A stretch of 64,000 bases of DNA from Artemisia argyi (lineage: Eukaryota > Streptophyta > Magnoliopsida > Asterales > Asteraceae): the NCBI GenBank assembly GCA_030686995.1, contig CM060686.1, positions 73,421,757 to 73,485,756 on the forward strand, written 5' to 3'. The position numbers and the translations under genes are program-made. How positions within the stretch are numbered: position 1 is the first letter of the stretch; every line of letters begins with the position of its first letter. The notes under the pieces are model-generated. The model saw only the letters and a program-made list of their open reading frames with translations, was not told where the DNA came from and searched no databases. Of the stretch, positions 59,292-64,000 are shown piece by piece.

Positions 59292-60179
59292 CCTGATAAA
59301 AGTTTCCTAATAATTAAGCTGTTGAATTACAAATGTAAAGTGAATAAAATGCTACACTTTTTGAATCAAATGTTAGATACTAAATAAGTAACATCAACAA
59401 TATCATTAACAAAAAACACATGTAATTAGTGCTTACAACTAAATAACCTACTAAATAAGTAACATCTACCAAGTTGTATGTTGCATGGTAGTTTATTTAA
59501 TAAGTAACATCCTGATGATACACCTTTTCTCTTCTGGTTGTTCACGTTTCTATGAATCATATTTTTTGGTTGGCCGCATATTGTTTGCGTCCCGTGTATA
59601 TAATTCATAATTATGCTTATAATGGTAATAATTTTAGACGTAACATCAAACAAAACTTTAGTTAATTATAACCTATCGAAACTATTTATCGGTAAACAAT
59701 ATGCATTTAGAATGGATCATAATTGGTGTCTCTAGCATAGGTTACTTAAGAATGCTTATAATTGTGTACTTAACATAAAAAGTAACTTTTGCCTAATTTT
59801 AAGGAAGCTAAACTATCATTCTGTAAATACAGGGGAATGGTATTGGGTGGGTATTCGATTTCTACCATAGAAGAGTTAAACATGCTTATAATTGTATTGC
59901 CAAGCTAAATATAAGTTTTGCCTAATTCGAAGTTGCTAAAGCTGATAATCGGTAAAGACAATGCAATGTTATTTTGCGATTTCTTCCATAATTCACATAA
60001 CTATATAATGAAAACACATTAAATTATGTGTTTACCTTAATGATTTCGTTTGATTGTTTGCTGATTGTTGGGTTACTGGAAGATGATTCATTTGAGAAGG
60101 GTTTTTGAGTTGATCAATTTTTAATGAGGTTAGAAGTTATGTTTGATACCTTATAATGTTACCAAACCGCCCTTTGATT

Positions 60180-60232
<53 letters not shown>

Positions 60233-61600
60233 AAAAAAAAAAAAAGCTTTATTTTGTTTTTAATTTTAAATAACATGTTTTTGTATAATTTGTTAAAACG
60301 GAAGATTCCTTACTATTGTTTATTATGAATGTGAGGTAATGGACAAACTAATAAAAGGCTAGTGTAATTTCTTCTAATGAAAAAATAAATTAATATATAC
60401 GAATACATCAAATAGGATATTCAAATTAGGACTTTATCAAATTTTTTGGTCGATTTCATATTATGTTTTCCTGTTATATATCAAAACATCAAAGTAATCA
60501 ACCATTAACTAAAAAGGTTACTTGCAAGCCATTCTATATGATATTCCTGGCTTTGCGATTTCAATAATTTAAATTGAAAAGTTGTTTAGTATTTTGGTTT
60601 GGGGGAGAATGCATAGTTTAATCTTTCAACTGTTTTTAAACCCGACCAAAACCACCTTCAATAATCATACTATCCGTTATGATATTCGTTGCGGTATACT
60701 TGAGATCATGCAACGTAAACGCCTTAAGATTATTAGGTACCTGAAATGATCATTTTATATATCAATATTGGAATCAAGGTTGTTTACTTAAGTGTGTAAA
60801 TGAAATAAATAGCAATCTATAAGCATTGGTATATATATTTTTTTTATTGAATATTAATTGGAAACATTTTTCCATGCAATATAATCATTACATGGTTTAA
60901 AGTAGCCTCACACCTACAATAGCTACTCTCTAAATTTATTAAATTTGTGTGTATAATAGAGATATATATGTTAATCTCATTTATTCATGTCATTGGTTAT
61001 GACAAATTTCTCTATTTTCAGCCACTCCATCCTCTGTCTCGTCTAATCGGTACAGTAAATTTTTTATGCTTTTTTACATTTGATCATTATTTATCTTGAT
61101 TGTCTACAATCCATTTACATTATAACATTTGATTATTAAATAAATGTTATTTAGTGTATTCGATTATTAGTTTTGTTGACCTTTTAATAATTTGATTGTA
61201 ATCTGCCGATGAATGTTTTTCTTGACTATTAATTTAATTGTAGTTTTGTTGATTATTATTGACTAATATTGTTTGTAAATATGTGATGCATGTATCTTAT
61301 TATATGAACCCTAAGATGTGATTTTGGTTTTAAGAGTTCGGGTAGTGTATGATGATGTGATGCATGTATCTTGTTATATGAACCCTAAGATGTGATTTTG
61401 GTTTTAAGAGTACGAGTAGTGTATGATTTTAGTCACTTTAAAAGATATATGATGAGTGTGTAAATACTAATCATTTTTATCGTATCTGAACTGCCAAAAC
61501 ATCCAAAAACACTCAGAAATGCATCAAAATACAGAAATTATCCCAAAATTATGTTTTATATGTTTTAGATGCAAAATGTTTAAAAACAAATGAAAAACGA
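59292..61600. other. Region upstream of the B3 gene; no other gene seen
   Basis: AT-rich, presumably promoter and intergenic DNA of the split B3 gene. The T run at 60183-60226 is followed by TTTAA and A's, so it can form a hairpin. A 74-bp tandem duplication with TGATGCATGTATCTT and GAACCCTAAGATGTGATTTT lies at 61284-61432. Confidence 0.5.
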
Positions 61601-64000
61601 ACAAAGTTTGCATAAATGGCAGTTTCAGTCCCTCAAGTTTCAAAATTTGACAAAACTAGTCCCTAAAAGGTTTAAAACGAAAGAAAAGTCAACCCAAGTC
61701 CTTTGGAATTCAAAAGTTGTCAAAATAAGTCCTTGAGTGAAAAGTTTGAGAAAATTACATGTTTGGTCCCTGTACTTTGCAATTTGGCAATTATAGTCCC
61801 TGGGTTTTCAAAATTGAAAAATAAATTAAATAAGGGCTTATGGAATTATAATATGGCATGAATAGTCCTTGTAATACTTTTGGAAAGTTGCATTTTCAGC
61901 CCTCAAAGTTTTGGCAAAGTTACAAAATTGGTCCTTGTTATGTATCTAAACCAAACGGACCTTTGTATTATCCCATCAAATCCAATACCAAGTCCAATCC
62001 AACTCCCTCACCCCATTTACCAGCCCACATACTCCAAAAGCCCACACACCCCATCAGCCCACCCACCTTTTAATATCAAAAACCCCAACCTTTGACCCGT
62101 CTCTTCCACATCACCACCCCACTCACTGCTACCCTCCAAACACCACCATCATCACCCCTACCTTCACTCCTGCAATACTCCAACCCCCCCCCCCTGCCTA
62201 ACCAAACAAACACAAGCCTCTAAAATTACATCCCTGGCATCAAATATCCAAGAAAAAGGCAAAGAGAAATTGGGCGCCAAGAATTTTAAACGGCCATGAT
62301 CAAAGATGATAATCCAATGGTCACAACTCATGCTAGGAAAGGACAAAGTGGTGCTCAGAAACCCTAATGTGCAGCTATTTAAACAAAGAGAAGCAGTGGT
62401 TCATTGTTGGTAGATTTTTAGTTTAATTTAGCCAATTTTAAAGTATTGTAATTCTTAATTTTTAGTATTGTAATTGTTACTCTTATTTAATATAAGACTT
62501 TATTTCAGAAATTCAAGTCTCAATTCCATTTTCAGTTTCATCAACAATAAATAAAAAAAAAAAAAATATATACAGAAAACAAAAAAATATATAAAAAGTG
62601 AAGACAAAGCATGGAGCAGGGTTTATATGGGATGGCCCTGGGTTAGAACTCCTTGGGGAGTATTAGGGATTGATTTGAGGTCCATGGTTCATAAAAAACA
62701 TGCTTGGAAGCACACTGTAAGATCATTCCTCTTATTCTTAACTGTAGCATAATCCTTTATCACTTATCCTTATTAATGTTCAGTATTCTGTGTTTACTTG
62801 GTGATTAATTGAGTTTGATTTCTGCTTAAGTAATAGTTGCTTGTTTATTGAGTTTCATAGTTGAGCTAAGTTCTTGTTTAAGCTGTCAAAGTGCTTCAGT
62901 ACTATAAACTAGACTTTCATTTGATTTCTTTGCATAAGTTAAGCTCAAGTGGTTGCATTTAGCTTATAGATTCAATCTGAATAAGTAGTATAGGCTCAAT
63001 CCACCTTTTTGCTCTTAAATATTGAAAACAGTTCATGTGAAGGGGTGTTTGGATCAGGTTTACTACCCTTGTTCTAGTGGTTTTCTTGGTGTTAATCTGG
63101 TTTAAGCACATTACTTTAGACTTAATTAGGCTAGTTCATGCATAAATTAGGTAGGGTATAAGGCAAAAAGTCAAAATTCCATTTTGAGCACCCTCACAGT
63201 TAACTGTGAGGGATTTGGCACCCAAAACTTTGTTTCTTAGCTTATTAGTGATCATCATTACCCATTTGAGTTTCAATTTAGGTCATTAAGTCATAATTAA
63301 TCAGTTGAGCAAGATTAAAGTTCATTAAAGTCAAAGTGGTATAAAAACTTAGAAAGTCAAAATTGTCTTTGTGCAGAAAACTCAGATTTTGAAGGAATTA
63401 ATTTGATTTTTGTGTTAAAGTTTAGACCTTGAAACTTGTTTCTAATTGGAACCCCCCAGCTCTACTTTAAGAATCCTTGGTTACTATATTTTTGTGATTT
63501 TTATTGAGGGCCCCACAGAGCCTCAAAGAGAGGTGTAGGGGAAGACCCTCCCCTGTCTCAGTTTGACCCATTTTTCCAATGGCCACCACATGCTCATTTC
63601 TTGGCCAATCTTCCTGCTCTTGGGTGATTTAGAAAGCCTGTTAGGAGGGCTTTTTTGGGTTGTCAGTTGTTTTTCCTCATTAGCTTATTAGATAGCTTAT
63701 TTTGTACCATAGATTTGCCCTTGGTCTTTGTTTTTTCTGCTTGCATCAGAACACCACCAAGCTTGTTGATTTTTTGCCTTTGTTTGAATCTAGTTTAGTA
63801 GTTGAGTTTCAGAGTTGATTTGTGAGTATTTGAACCTGTGATACTTGTGTTGTTCCTAACTTTTGCCCTTGTGCTTATTGGTTCTGATTGCTCATTCCAT
63901 ATCTCACTTTAACTTCAAATCCTTGACTACTGATAACCATAAGCTTAAATAAGCGTGTGGGATTTGCATACTGAGCATGATCACCTGTTTCTAAGATCAA
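61601..64000. other. Possible LTR-element start or leader; no gene seen
   Basis: About 61620-61830 contains repeated AGTCCCT and GTCCCTG phrases ('AGTCCCTCAAGTTT' type), common in plant LTR-element LTRs. A CT-rich stretch (61980-62210) follows, then a CTATTTAAAC box at 62376, a poly(A)-like region at 62450-62545 and G/T-rich leader-like sequence. No primer site, LTR partner or coding frame was found in the window, so the assignment to an LTR element running off the right edge is a guess. Confidence 0.3.

Overview
This is a stretch of plant nuclear DNA that is mostly transposable elements. GT-AG introns, F-box and B3-type host genes, Helitrons, hAT and Tourist MITEs, a LINE and several LTR retrotransposons with exact 5-bp target-site duplications all point to a flowering plant. 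The downstream accessory ORF of the larger Copia element resembles proteins I know from Asteraceae (daisy family) Copia elements, so Asteraceae is my best guess; that rests on recall, not a search. I found no tRNA, rRNA or CRISPR array and no plastid DNA. No host gene in the window looks intact.

Layout. 1-1965: the 3' part of a Helitron that carries intron-containing pieces of an arginyl-tRNA synthetase gene. 2193-4032: an F-box gene whose C-terminus is cut off by an 827-bp hAT element. 4033-7727: gene-poor DNA with another Helitron end. 7728-15845: an 8.1-kb LTR element with no coding capacity (LARD-like), minus strand, LTRs nearly identical. 15991-16540: two exons of a PP2A B'' regulatory subunit, minus strand. 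17098-19370: an old Copia RNase H remnant split by a 5'-truncated LINE with a 17-bp target duplication. 19390-24556: AT-rich DNA with Helitron ends and a hAT MITE built of GGTACC blocks.

24560-41267: a Tourist-like MITE that was hit by Copia element 1 (24582-40955, minus strand, 16.4 kb). Copia 1 has gag, protease, integrase, RT and RNase H, all broken. Beyond pol lies a large accessory reading frame of about 1,200 codons, preceded by an array of a short AAACTCG-type motif. 41271-45613: MITEs, a Helitron helicase remnant and a minus-strand Helitron end. 45614-59291: a five-exon B3-domain gene (minus strand) split in exon 2 by Copia element 2 (46732-58907, plus strand, 12.2 kb). Copia 2 is related to Copia 1 but has no accessory ORF; its leader holds an array of a TTACGCATAAG-type motif. 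59292-64000: gene-poor sequence, perhaps the start of another LTR element.

The two Copia elements lie head-away and share pol, a roughly 2-kb noncoding 3' region and four internal GGGGGAG (polypurine-like) tracts. Between the first two tracts Copia 2 has about 120 bp, while Copia 1 has about 5.8 kb holding the motif array and the accessory frame. This is the most unusual architecture in the window. All three full-length LTR elements look young (about 98.5-99% LTR identity by eye), yet their reading frames are heavily broken, which suggests that defective copies were moved by proteins supplied in trans.
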